From Viscum album (taxonomy: Eukaryota > Streptophyta > Magnoliopsida > Santalales > Viscaceae), in assembly GCA_963277665.1 (NCBI GenBank), contig OY728137.1:1175856670-1175920669 (forward strand): a stretch of DNA of 64,000 bases. The letters are read 5' to 3'. Shown in pieces: positions 36,401 to 47,160 of the stretch. Position 1 is the stretch's first letter. Each line of letters opens with the position of its first letter. The position numbers and the translations under genes are program-made. Below the pieces are notes generated by a model. The model ran no database searches. It saw nothing but the letters and a program-made list of their open reading frames with translations, and was not told the origin of the DNA.

Positions 36401-38014
36401 ATGAAATAACATTCCATTCTATCCATGATGGAGATTGTGAAAGACCCTATATTCATGGATATGAAAATGATGTATTTTAAAGTCATAATGTCATGTAATA
36501 CATAATACCTTTCCCAAATGGTCACACAACCATTTATCCAAGAGAAGACAAAGGAAATACAAAGGGATGTTATAGAGCTTCAAAAGAAGGTGAAAGAGGT
36601 AAAGTAAGGGAAAATTTATGAATTTAATATTTATAATGATGGTGAAATTTGGATTGGAACTAGAATTTGTTTACCATCATCCATTGAGATAAATAAATAC
36701 CTATTGGATAACTCACATAGCATATATTTCTACATCCATAATAGAGGTACCAAGATGTACCCTGATATTTGAGAGAACATCTAGTGAGGCAACATTAAGA
36801 AGGAGATCACTGGGTAAACCTCAAAGGGCTTGGTATTTCCATAAGATTAATTAGAGTGACATAAATCAAAGGGTATTATGCAACCATTTCCCATACCCAC
36901 ATGAAAATGGGAGAACATCACCATATAATTTTTCACTAGTATCCCAAAGACATCTAAAGTAAGAAATGTGATATAGTTTATGGTGGATCGACTCACCAAG
37001 AATACCCAATATATTGAAATTATGGAATATTTCTCATTTAAAAAACATTCTAATATATATATATATAATGAAAGTGGTGAGGCTTCACGAGGTTCCAATT
37101 TCAATCATCTCTGATCATGATCCAAAGTTCACTTCTAAATTCTAGATAAGTCTTCAACATGATCTAAATATTGAATTGAACTTCATTATGTGATATCATC
37201 ATAAAAAATGGAAAATATTAAAGGACCATTCGAAAACTCGACAAAAATTATGAGATCCTATAAAATAAAATTTAAAAGAGGATAGGATCAACATCTCTAA
37301 TTAATTGAATTATCACACAAAAATAGCTTCCACTGAAGTATTCAAATGAATCTATATGAATCTATATATGTAAAGTGATGTGGAACTCCTAATTTTTGGG
37401 TTGAAGTTGGTGAATTAAATCTACTTAGACCAGATCTTATGCAATAGATGATAAATAAAGTTTATGTCGTCCAACAACATGTAAAATCTACTCAGATTTA
37501 GCATAGGAGGTATGATGAAAACCATCAAAGGGACTTGGAGTTTGAAGTTTTAGATATATATTTACTTCAAATATCACTATGGAAGAGATTCATTTAGTTG
37601 GGAATGAAAGGTAATCTTAGCCCTAGGTACATTGTACCCTTTAATATCCTTGGTCACATAGGATCTGTGGCCTATCAACTAGTACTTCTACCAAGCCTGG
37701 ATGATGTTCATGACATGTTCAACATATTTTTCCCAAGGAAGTACATACTCAATCCCTCACATTAATGAACCTAGCGGTGATAAAATTAGAGAATGACCTC
37801 TCTTATAAGGAAGAGATGATGTAGATCTTGGAGTATAGATACAATGTTCTACGCAACATGATAACTCACCTTGAAAAAATGCTATGCTAGAACCATGAAT
37901 ATGAAGAGGTGATATGGGAACCAAAAGAAACAATGAAATATAAGTAACCTCACCTATTATCAATCAAAAACATGAGTTGAAATTTTGAGTTAGAAATTTA
38001 TATTGTGGGAATAA
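33466..38014 (+). pseudogene. B unit 3: gag-pol remnant
   Basis: Gag ATG at 33466 is again just after TTTTAG. The frame 34190-34375 keeps a near-intact zinc knuckle (CFKCGREVCQYHEC, His altered). The protease active site is readable as LLDSGSIHSFI with DSG at 34636-34644, the best of the three units. RT runs from about 35100 to 35870, with FIND at 35627-35638 (first Asp to Asn). RNase H runs to about 36480, integrase to about 37700 (MVDRLTKNTQ), then the NMFFPRKYIL-like tail and chromodomain remnant to 37963. A purine-rich tract at about 37998-38014 abuts LTR4. Confidence 0.8.
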
Positions 38015-40454
38015 TGAAATGACCTAGAGTTTATTAGTAATATTTTAATAAACTTGTGTTATATTGTATCATATTATACACATACAATACATATAGGAAC
38101 TAAAAACACTTTGTTTTATAAATTAATATTGTTAAATTATTTAGCTATAAACCAATGAAAATTCCAAACATTATAATTGGGAAAAAATTTAAAATAATTA
38201 AATTAGAATGGGAAAATTTGGATCGTTCCAATCTACCAGAATCAACACCCCCACTAACAACAGTAAGGAATTGAAATAGAATATTAGTAAACTAATTAAT
38301 ATCTTAGAAAAGGAAAATATAGAACCGTGGGAGGAATTTTAGTAAATTTTGAGTGATGTAATGGATTTTTATTTATAGGAGGTAATGTGGATATTAGAAT
38401 ACTAACCTAATCATTTAGAATAGTTTCTTGACTATTGGAAATAGTAACCTAACCATCAGAATAATAACCTAACTATTGGAATAGTTACCAGAATTTTGGA
38501 ATATTAATTTGAATTTAAAATAATAAAATGTATTATAAATAATAATTAACATGAGTAATTTAATATAATATAAATATTATGATACCATAAATAAATATAA
38601 CAATTAAAAACTTAATAAAATTTTAAGCACTTTTTTAATAAATGGTATTTTAATTTATTTTTTAAAAAATCAAACTTTCTATATTAAAAATTAAAATTAC
38701 ATATGAATTAAAATCATTTTGATAAAACTTTCTTAATTTTTATAATCATAAAGTTGAAATTTTCCAAGGGTTATTTTTGGTACCTTTTTGAAATACTTCA
38801 ATATTTACCTAAATAGAAAAAATACAATTTTTCAAATACCGCATGTTTTATGACATAATGATGATGTAACAATGACTTAATAAATAATAAATTTATTATT
38901 TTAGGCCAAAATAAATTTAATAAGATAAATGGGTCATTTAAAATAGATGAAGTCATTTTATAAACCTAAAAATCATTTTCCAAAATCTAAAGTTAAAAGT
39001 GTTCGCTTAAAAAATAAATTTCCATTTATTCCACTTTCTTTTTAATAAAATAGTTGATTCAGTTTATAAAGTGGTTTAAAGTCCTGAGTACATTTTATTT
39101 TATTTATATATGATATATAGTTTCAAAAAAATCACTATTATAAGGTTTAACTGAGATTTATTATTTTATTAAATATTTTATACTAAAAATAACCCTCTCA
39201 AGTATAAATAACCCCTTTCCCTCCCCTTGGAAAACCACTAATCCCACACTTACAAAAGACCAATATCTAACAAAATATTATCTATAAATCCCATTATATT
39301 CCTTAGGGAAATTTTGGAGTAAACTAACTCCCCCCATAAAAGTATTTTAGTGACATAAAAGAAAAGAAACACTGAAGAAAGAGAGGAAAAAACGATAAAA
39401 TAAAGAGTGATTTATGGTAAGTGGATTATCAAACCCAAATTCCCTTTTCATTGGGTTATAAACTATTTCACATTTATTTTAGTATTTATATCTCTATAAT
39501 ATCAAAAAAATATCTTTTTAATATAATTTATCTTTTATTTCAGGGATATATATGTTTCTACACCTCTAAAACGTTTTCTAAGCCATTTATAATGGTTTTC
39601 CAAAAGAACTTCAATTTCCAAAACATCTCTGGAATGATCTTGAGTTTTTATACATTAAAATAATAATATGATATTTTATTATAAATATTTATCTACCTTA
39701 TTCATTTTGGAATCCTAAATATTATTTCAAAAAGTATGATATTTGAAATCTTTTATGAAACCCATCCCTTTCCATGGGTTATTTCATGAATATGATTGTT
39801 ATCCTTCCATTTGAAATGAATGATTATTATCATTTTATTATCTGATGAGTGGGACAATAATTATATATCCCTCCAATTAATTAGGTAATTTTATATATCT
39901 CATGATATTATTTTTATTATGCATGAACATGATGCTAGCTTTGTTTACAATGTTGATGTTATGATTTTTGTGCATATGTTATTCGTGGACATGATGCGAG
40001 CTTTATTCACAGCTATTTTTGGTGTTTGATAAATATGTTATGATATTTCTTTATTATGAATTTTACACATTAAACACATTTATAAATGTTTTCCCTTGTG
40101 CTTATAATTATGACTCTAGGATTATGATATGATGATGTTGATTATGCTCACCCACGTACCATTTTTTATGTCTCTTATTCATTACATGTTATCCTTAACT
40201 TTAATAGGATTTTAGACCACCCCTTTCTTGGACGTATATCCTTAGGTGAATATATGTGATAATTAGAATGTGAGATATGTTAAATTAATGAAATAGAATT
40301 ATTTTAATAATTTTTAATTTCTATTATGTATAAGTATTGTATGAGCATAATTTTCCCAAGATACTAAACCTTTAGATCCTAGATTATACCACTATTATAT
40401 TGTTTATGTTAAAAATAATGTAATATTGATGTAGGAAAAATTTAGGTCACTATA
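38015..40454 (+). repeat. B array LTR4 (terminal)
   Basis: It starts TGAAATGACC and ends AGGTCACTATA, with TATA box 39203-39210 and donor-like GTAAG 39417-39421. Unlike LTR1-3 it is not followed by a PBS but by CTGAT and then element C protease, marking the right end of the array. Confidence 0.88.
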
Positions 40455-41804
40455 CTGATAAATATCCATGACTAGAGGAAAATATTAGGGGCCCACTACT
40501 AGTCCTTCTGAAAGAGTCATGACCGCCATCTATGCCATTATTGTCTTGATCTGTCACAAATTTGGACCAAATCTACCTACTCTCAATTACTATTATCTAT
40601 TCATCATGTGCCTCTATTCCTTTGGAGAGGTAAAAGATACCCATCTATGATCACAATCAATGTATGCTTAGAATATTTTCAGCCAGTCTATGTTGAGAAT
40701 CACAAATAATCTCATCATCTCCAGTATCATTTAGTCCCATAAATGACCATATCCAACGATGACTATAGGAAACTTTTTAAATCAATAAATATGGTCTAAT
40801 TTCATGCCCAAAGATGTATTGAGAGATAGCAACTTATAAGATAACTTTATTGGTAAGTTGAATCCAGTAATGACTTGTACAAGTATGGACGAAAGGGTAA
40901 CACTAGTAGAAATAAAGATGATAGATTAATCTACCGGTCCTTTAGAGTCTCTACAAGGTCAAATATACCCATAGTAATTTCAAACCATTACTTAGTATCC
41001 TAAGGGACTTCTATTCCTTTGAAGGACGGATAATGGTGGAGTTGAAATTCATGGAATATTCCACCATTATTATAAAATCCTACTCTAAGTACATGCACTA
41101 AGTGAATGAATTCTAGATAAAGAAATCTTACTATCTAAACCATGGAGTAGGTGTAGGAGCATGCTCAGTTTCATACTCATACATTTATAGTGGTGGATCA
41201 AGAATATCCTCCCTTGTTATAGAATTATACCCTTTCTTCACAAGTATCCCCATAAGACTATATCTATGGGACATATTCTATAACATGAAGGAAACACTAT
41301 GAAAAAATAGAGTTGTTAGGATAAACCCTATTTAGTATATGGGATCATGCAAAATTCTCCTAGGTGTTTACCTTTAACCATGGTATAACCCTCCAAGAAC
41401 TAACTTAGATCTTTTCCTTTCACATTAGTCATAGTCATCATAATTGTATTCTTACTTCATCTAATTAATTCTAACAATGATATAACCTAATAGCATTGAA
41501 ACAGATATATCATGCAACATAGAAAATTTCCCTAACATATAGCACAATTCAATTCATTTAATTAAATAATTACTATAAATCAAAACAATAGGTATATATA
41601 TGGGATTTGAACATATGTTTCTAATTATGGTACATTAACGCACACAGAATACAATAAAAATTGTAAAAATAATCCCATAAATGGTAACTAGGAGGTGTAT
41701 TACACATGTATCGGCTAAGCACATGGTAACTCCCCTACCCGAGTCCCACACAATAATCCCATTTCGACTTTGTCTCAAGTTAGTCTAAATAGAAAAATAA
41801 GGAA
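40455..41804 (-). pseudogene. Element C: protease half and presumed gag region
   Basis: Read leftwards, about 40910-40455 encodes a decayed retropepsin and linker: a GFNLPIK-like stretch, LNTSLGMKLDHIY, a FPIVIVGY block, FVILNIDWL and AYIDCDHR, then LVMDIYQ at the array junction. The RT linker continues at 4667 in the same frame. The part from about 40911 to the PBS at 41805 should hold gag by position, but I could not recognise capsid or zinc-knuckle motifs. Many stops are present. Confidence 0.65.
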
Positions 41805-41818
41805 GTCATATAATACCA
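41805..41818 (-). other. Element C primer-binding site
   Basis: On the minus strand TGGTATTATATGAC, three bases after an LTR end GGGTGTTATA. It matches TGGTATCA of the iMet PBS with one transition. Confidence 0.65.
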
Positions 41819-41821
41819 TTT

Positions 41822-41971
41822 TATAACACCCTTAACCTAACCATCAGTTTTTAATTTAAGTTCCACATGACCTCATACATGCCTCCCCATATTCAAGAGA
41901 ATACTGATTAGAAGTGAGGGTCAGAGTTTGTCAATGGGAAGAATATACAATCAATATCATGTAATAGATAC

Positions 41972-42006
<35 letters not shown>

Positions 42007-42614
42007 GAAAAAATAATCAGATTAATCATGTAGAAAATAAATAACCAAAAGGGTACACATGTCATACAAATAATCAATGGTCTCCCAAAGGGGAAAGAAA
42101 AACCAAGTATAAAGTGAAGTAGGTAAATAAATAAATAAAACCATGATAATTATTAGAGTATATGCCAACCTTTACTTAAGATCTATACTCCATGTCTTGA
42201 GCATCTTCTATAAACCCCTTTCCTTTTTTCATATCCCTATACCTGAAATATATATGTGCATTAAGATTCCCATTCAGGGTGTGAGTAATAAAACCCATAA
42301 GGACACCACTAATTAATCCTTAACTGATGTACTCATATAAACAAGTGTATAACATAAATAAATAATAAATATTCAAGAAAAAAAAAATCCAAAACCGAGA
42401 ACCCATGTGCTAACCAAGCCACCACAATACTTGGCCATACCTACTTCAGCCCCATATTGGAAGGAATTTGGAAATATCACAAGTAATCAAGAACTAGAAC
42501 TAAGGATAATGACTATTCCACTCAACATCATGTGTACATACTACTCTACACCCAATAGGCATTACGTGAGTCATGTTATTAATGTCCACTAGGAATTGAG
42601 TGACCATACAACTC
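41822..42614 (-). repeat. Element C 5' LTR, 3' part
   Basis: It ends (minus strand) at 41822 beside the PBS. It contains the TTATTACTCACACCC-type box seen in the other LTRs here (minus strand, 42276-42297) and a TATTTCAG acceptor-like site near 42245. It is broken at 42614 by element D and probably continues from 51052. The reading frame 42407-42592 is not supported by any motif. Confidence 0.6.
41972..42002. repeat. (AAT)n microsatellite
   Basis: About ten perfect AAT units within the element C LTR. Confidence 0.9.
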
Positions 42615-45600
42615 TATATCAACCCTATCATTTTTTCACATAATATTACATGATTTTAAGCATAATGAAATCTAAGGATAGAATAGTCTAGTGTATTTGG
42701 AGGAATAGGTACATAATTAGGAAACATGGATATAAAATGATTAACATATTTTATTTAATCTTCATAATGGTATCCTAACTCCATTTGAGATCATATATCT
42801 TCATTGGCTAACCTGGGGGATACAAAGACAAAATAAATGAGCTAAAAATCATAGTAAGTGAATACACATGAGAATTAAACATAGTACATGAGTTATAAAG
42901 GTTTAACATGATAACATAAAAGAATGGATCATGTAATAACATATGTAATAATGAAATATAGAACATGGAATCATAAGATCAGGACAATATTAGAATGTGT
43001 TAGTGATATACAATATGATATAAATATGAGTCAAGGATAACTACCAATACTATATCACATAGTGGACCAAGTCCCATAATAGATTAGGTTTACTCCCTAA
43101 TCCCATACATTACATATCATGAGACTAAACATTACCTAATTCATTAGATAAATATATAAGGACAACCGTAATAACATGTTTATGCTTACGTGTTCCACAT
43201 AAATAATCAAGCACAAGGAATAAACATAATTGTTACTCATGGAAAGAAATAGGTATCGTAATCATATCATAAGACATAAAAAAGAGATTATAACAATGTT
43301 ATCCATGAAAGAAAGTATTTCAATAATTATTTTAAATTATTAAAGGAAATATAATAATATATCATGAATAATTAAGTCCAACTGAAGTGAAAAAATCAAA
43401 AAGAGTTGATAGGTAACATTAAAACTGTGCCACTTAAGCACAATTTTAAGGAAAATAATAAAGAGTCTTTAAAGATGATAAAAGAATAATTGTTTGCATA
43501 AAACTGGAAATGAAATGAAAATATTTTTTCTAGATAAATTGAATTATTTTAGAAAAACTTTATAGGGTTAAAATAGTTTATGGAGTGTACTTGAAAATGG
43601 GTAATAAAAATAGAAGTTCCCCTTAATCGGGTTTTCTTTTCGAGAGGATTTGAAAAGGGAACTTTATAAAAAATATATTTACCCATAAAATAAATATTAA
43701 TTGAGAAATATAAATATTTTGGTAAATAGAAACAAAATTTAGGAGAATTATATAAAAATAATGAAGTTATAAATTGAGTTAGAGATAGATAAAGCGTAAC
43801 CTAAAGGAAAATATGGAGGTTCCAAGAGATCCCTTACCTTATGTCCGAAGGAATTCTGCACTTGTGGATAATTTCCTTGATAATAAAATTTAACTAACTA
43901 GTTAATTAATTAATAACCTATTATAAATTTATTTTATAAATTTATTAAGTTCATTTATGGCCATTTCGATGTGTTATAATGTTCAATTGTTTTCTTTCAC
44001 GGAGTGTTTGTTTTCATGGTTTCATGATTGGTTCACTAGTGTATAATTATAGAAGTTATTTTAAAATGGGTATAATTATATAGAAGTAAAATTAATTGGT
44101 ATTAATTCACTTAAATAATTATAAATGGTCCCATATATTATTTGGTTTCTTATTATGATGACGATTCATTTGATAAAATGTTAATAATAAATGTTTATTT
44201 TATTTTGAAAGTTTTTCCGACCATCACGAACTAGTTTCATTTTATTTTATATTTTGTCTATATATTATTTCCATAACATGAAAAAGTTCTAATATATGCA
44301 TTGAAATATTATTTAAACATAATAATGGTTTTATGACCAGCCTTGAAGGTGGTAATGGAAAAAAAAACTCATTATCCATAGAGACATTAAACCACCAGAA
44401 TTTGGAGAATGGTTTTGTTTCATTGAATTAGGAAAGATGATAAAGGAGGTGAATAAAATATATTAGATTATAAATATAAAATTCAGTATATAAATGATAT
44501 TTGAGTTATTATGCTTTTATGTATGGGGGAGGTGAGGAGAAGTGAAAAGAAGAAATTAAATTAAAAGAGATGGTTTGAGAAGGGAACCTCTTGAATATCA
44601 CCTCCTTGGAGGAACCCTTGAGGAACCTAAAATTGGTATTTTTTTGACTCTATAAGATCTTTGAAATAGGTAAGAGGAATTGGAATAAAATTGTTAAGAA
44701 TATTTAAAAGATAGATGGCTTATGAGGTGTTAGGAGAAGGGGTTGTGAGGGGCGGTATTTATAAGGGAAGAGGGGGTGTTTTTTAAAAATTTCTCACAAG
44801 ATTAAATTATAATAAATTAATTTTCTATCTAAATACCTCCAAATGGACATATATTATAAAATAAAATATTATAACATTTTAATATCATTATCCAATAAAA
44901 TTAAGACATTTTTTGGTTTTATTTTATGCCTTATCATTTTGATTAAACCTTGATTAAACTATCTTAATTTTAATTATGGAAAGAAAATTTTTAATATTAA
45001 AAGGTTATAATTTTTTACTTATATATTTTGATTGGACCATAAATGAAAAATTTATAAAATTTTGGATTATATCATAATTAATTTGTATTTATTAAATACT
45101 TTTATTATTTTTAAATAATTTAATAAAATATTAACCCCATAAAATATGATTATTGTAAAAATTGACACAATTTATTACATGGACTATAAAATAGTCAAGA
45201 AAACAAGTAAAATTCAATTTTTTATTATATACTAAAAATTTCATGGTCATAAAGTTAATTATTGGATTATCTTTAATACCTCAAATTATATTTATTTTAA
45301 TATGTTTAATATAATTTATTTTATTTTGTTGTTAATTTAATAATTATTGCACCATTGTTGTGTAAGCATTTAATGTAATTAGTTATTCACTAAAAATTAC
45401 AAATAAATTAACAAGATATAGATAATTATTTTATCTTTTCAAATAAAATTTATGATAAAATATATATCCTTTTTAACTCTATATTAAAAATATTATACTT
45501 AAAAAAATAAGTGTGTGACATTTTGTCACTTTATTTGATTTTAATAATGTTTGTCATTTTCATGGAAAAGTTTACATTAAATGATTTAATTTAGAAAATA

Positions 45601-46006
45601 AGGTGTTAAGGGTCTAATTTATTTCATCCAATATGATCATGGAATGTTTTATGGTAATTTTATTTTCCTTACCATATTATTTTTACGCTTAATTACTCGA
45701 TTTACCCTTAATCACGGTAACAAAAAATTACCAAGGTTGTTGTTCACATTGAGGAAAAAACAAGAGTATATTTACTAAATCTGTAACTTTTGATTCTAAG
45801 TATGGATTTAATTTTTCAATTTCAAAAGATATAATTTTATAATTTAATTTAAATTTAAGCTGGTAAAATTCATTGAAAAACAATTTTTCCAAAAATTTTC
45901 CTTTTTATGTATAAAAATATTTTATAGTAAATTCATGAAGAAAATTCATTTAAATGACCAAAATTAGATTATTTAATTAGTTTATTTTTATTATAAAATT
46001 ATTAGC
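42615..46006 (-). repeat. Element D 3' LTR (5'-truncated)
   Basis: Homologous to 47161-51051 over nearly its whole length. The homology ends near 45975-46006, whereas the other copy continues about 540 bp. TATA box on the minus strand at 44756-44763. The donor-like GTAAGG is at 43832-43837 and the acceptor-like CCCCCAG at 42813-42819. Confidence 0.8.
44756..44763 (-). promoter_or_regulatory. TATA box, D 3' LTR
   Basis: TATAAATA on the minus strand, followed by C-rich leader; the same in the other D LTR at 49299-49306. Confidence 0.6.
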
Positions 46007-46020
46007 TTAACATCCACTAG

Positions 46021-47142
46021 AAATTAGTGCCCCTATTTTCCACACTTGAAGCATCTTTTAGTTCCCCTTAGGTAGTCTCCAAGATGCTTCTTCCCATAAT
46101 TTTTACAAGTGGAATTATGTGTTTTCTTTTCTCCATTATATTTTTCTGTTGGCCTTCTTGAAGAGAATTCTATCTTACATTTCATGTCTCTAGTCCCATG
46201 AGACCATTTAAAATCACCGATCTCTATCTCAAATTTAATGACATAATAAACAATCTCCTCATAACTATAAATGTCTCAAATATCCAATGTTTTTCATAAA
46301 CCCAGATTTAATCCCCTAAATAATTGTTCCACCTTACTTTTTGTGATGATGAAAAATCCAGAAGCATAAAGTGTGATCCTTGTTATGTTTTCCTCATATT
46401 ATACGATAGACTCATCTTATTTTTTATTTAAAATAAGAAACTCCACAACCATATTAAGATGGAGGGTTCAAAGAAAATATTTATTAAATAATATTTTATT
46501 GAATGATTTCCATTACATGGAATAAATTTCCAATTTAGTATTCATGTAGTGAATTATTTTTTACCACTGGTCAGCTTCCCATAAAAAAGATATATCACCA
46601 ACACTACTTTATCTTCTTTCGAGCACTGGAGGATAGATAATATTTTCTCAATAGATTTAATCCATTGTTCCATGATGAAGGGATCATAAGATCCACTAAA
46701 GATATGAGGCCTTTATCACATAAAGTATTATTATGATACTTCATCTCTCTTAGGATAAGAATGGTGTTTCATATGATTAATGTTATTATTCATTACTTGA
46801 TCCAGTTTCTGAAGTAATTTCATGATGTTCTGAGCTTCTGTTCCTATCAGGTTTGGCATCTCATTAGGTAAATTTTTGCACTTCCTATCACTTAGTTGTT
46901 AGCATGGTATCTCCTATTTCCAAAAATTTACTAAAAAAATAAAAAGAAAATCAGGGGGCTTGGATACTTAGTTAATAAGTATATAATAAGGAAACTTTGA
47001 CCATATTAGGATAAACATATAAATTAAAAGTATATCCTAACTTGTGATTCCTTAAGTTTGAATCTTTATTATCCATGGTTATATAATTATCCATAGGGTT
47101 CTCAGTAAATTTTTTTAGTCTTAATAATTAAAAATAACTAGA
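46021..47142 (-). pseudogene. Element D gag remnant
   Basis: Minus-strand Gag with stops. Near 46600-46700 is a capsid-like stretch (DPFIMEQWIKSIEKIL, then LQCSKEDKVV), the usual plant gypsy Gag motif. At the end is a zinc-knuckle pair, CKNYGKKHLGDY and CFKCGK-stop-GH (46027-46053). The sequence runs straight into the 3' LTR after the second knuckle. Start codon not determined. Confidence 0.75.
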
Positions 47143-47158
47143 CAGTTTTATGATACCA
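47143..47158 (-). other. Element D primer-binding site
   Basis: TGGTATCATAAAACTG on the minus strand, two bases after the 5' LTR: the first eight bases match iMet. Confidence 0.75.
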
Positions 47159-47160
47159 AA

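Larger units (their letters stand above)
4668..40454 (+). mobile_element. Tandem LTR-retrotransposon concatemer, family B (4 LTRs, 3 internal regions)
   Basis: Four homologous plus-strand LTRs (4668-6819, 23660-26046, 30806-33232, 38015-40454) alternate with three homologous internal regions. Excluding the nested element A, these are about 4772, 4759 and 4782 bp. Each internal LTR is preceded by a purine-rich tract (PPT-like) and followed by a TGGTATCAG-type PBS, so each serves as the 3' LTR of one unit and the 5' LTR of the next. Only the outermost flanks carry a 5-bp duplication (CTAAT/CTGAT). This is the structure expected from unequal recombination between LTRs, or from insertion of a concatemer. 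Each unit had gag, PR, RT, RNase H, integrase and a chromodomain; all are heavily mutated. Confidence 0.85.

Noticed and set aside
4668..40454. Four independent B insertions instead of one array
   Set aside because: Independent insertions would give two LTRs each and a target duplication at each border. Here inner LTRs are shared and only the outer flanks are duplicated.
40911..41804. Searched for an intact Gag in element C
   Set aside because: Position fits gag, but no capsid or zinc-knuckle motif could be read, so no Gag was claimed.
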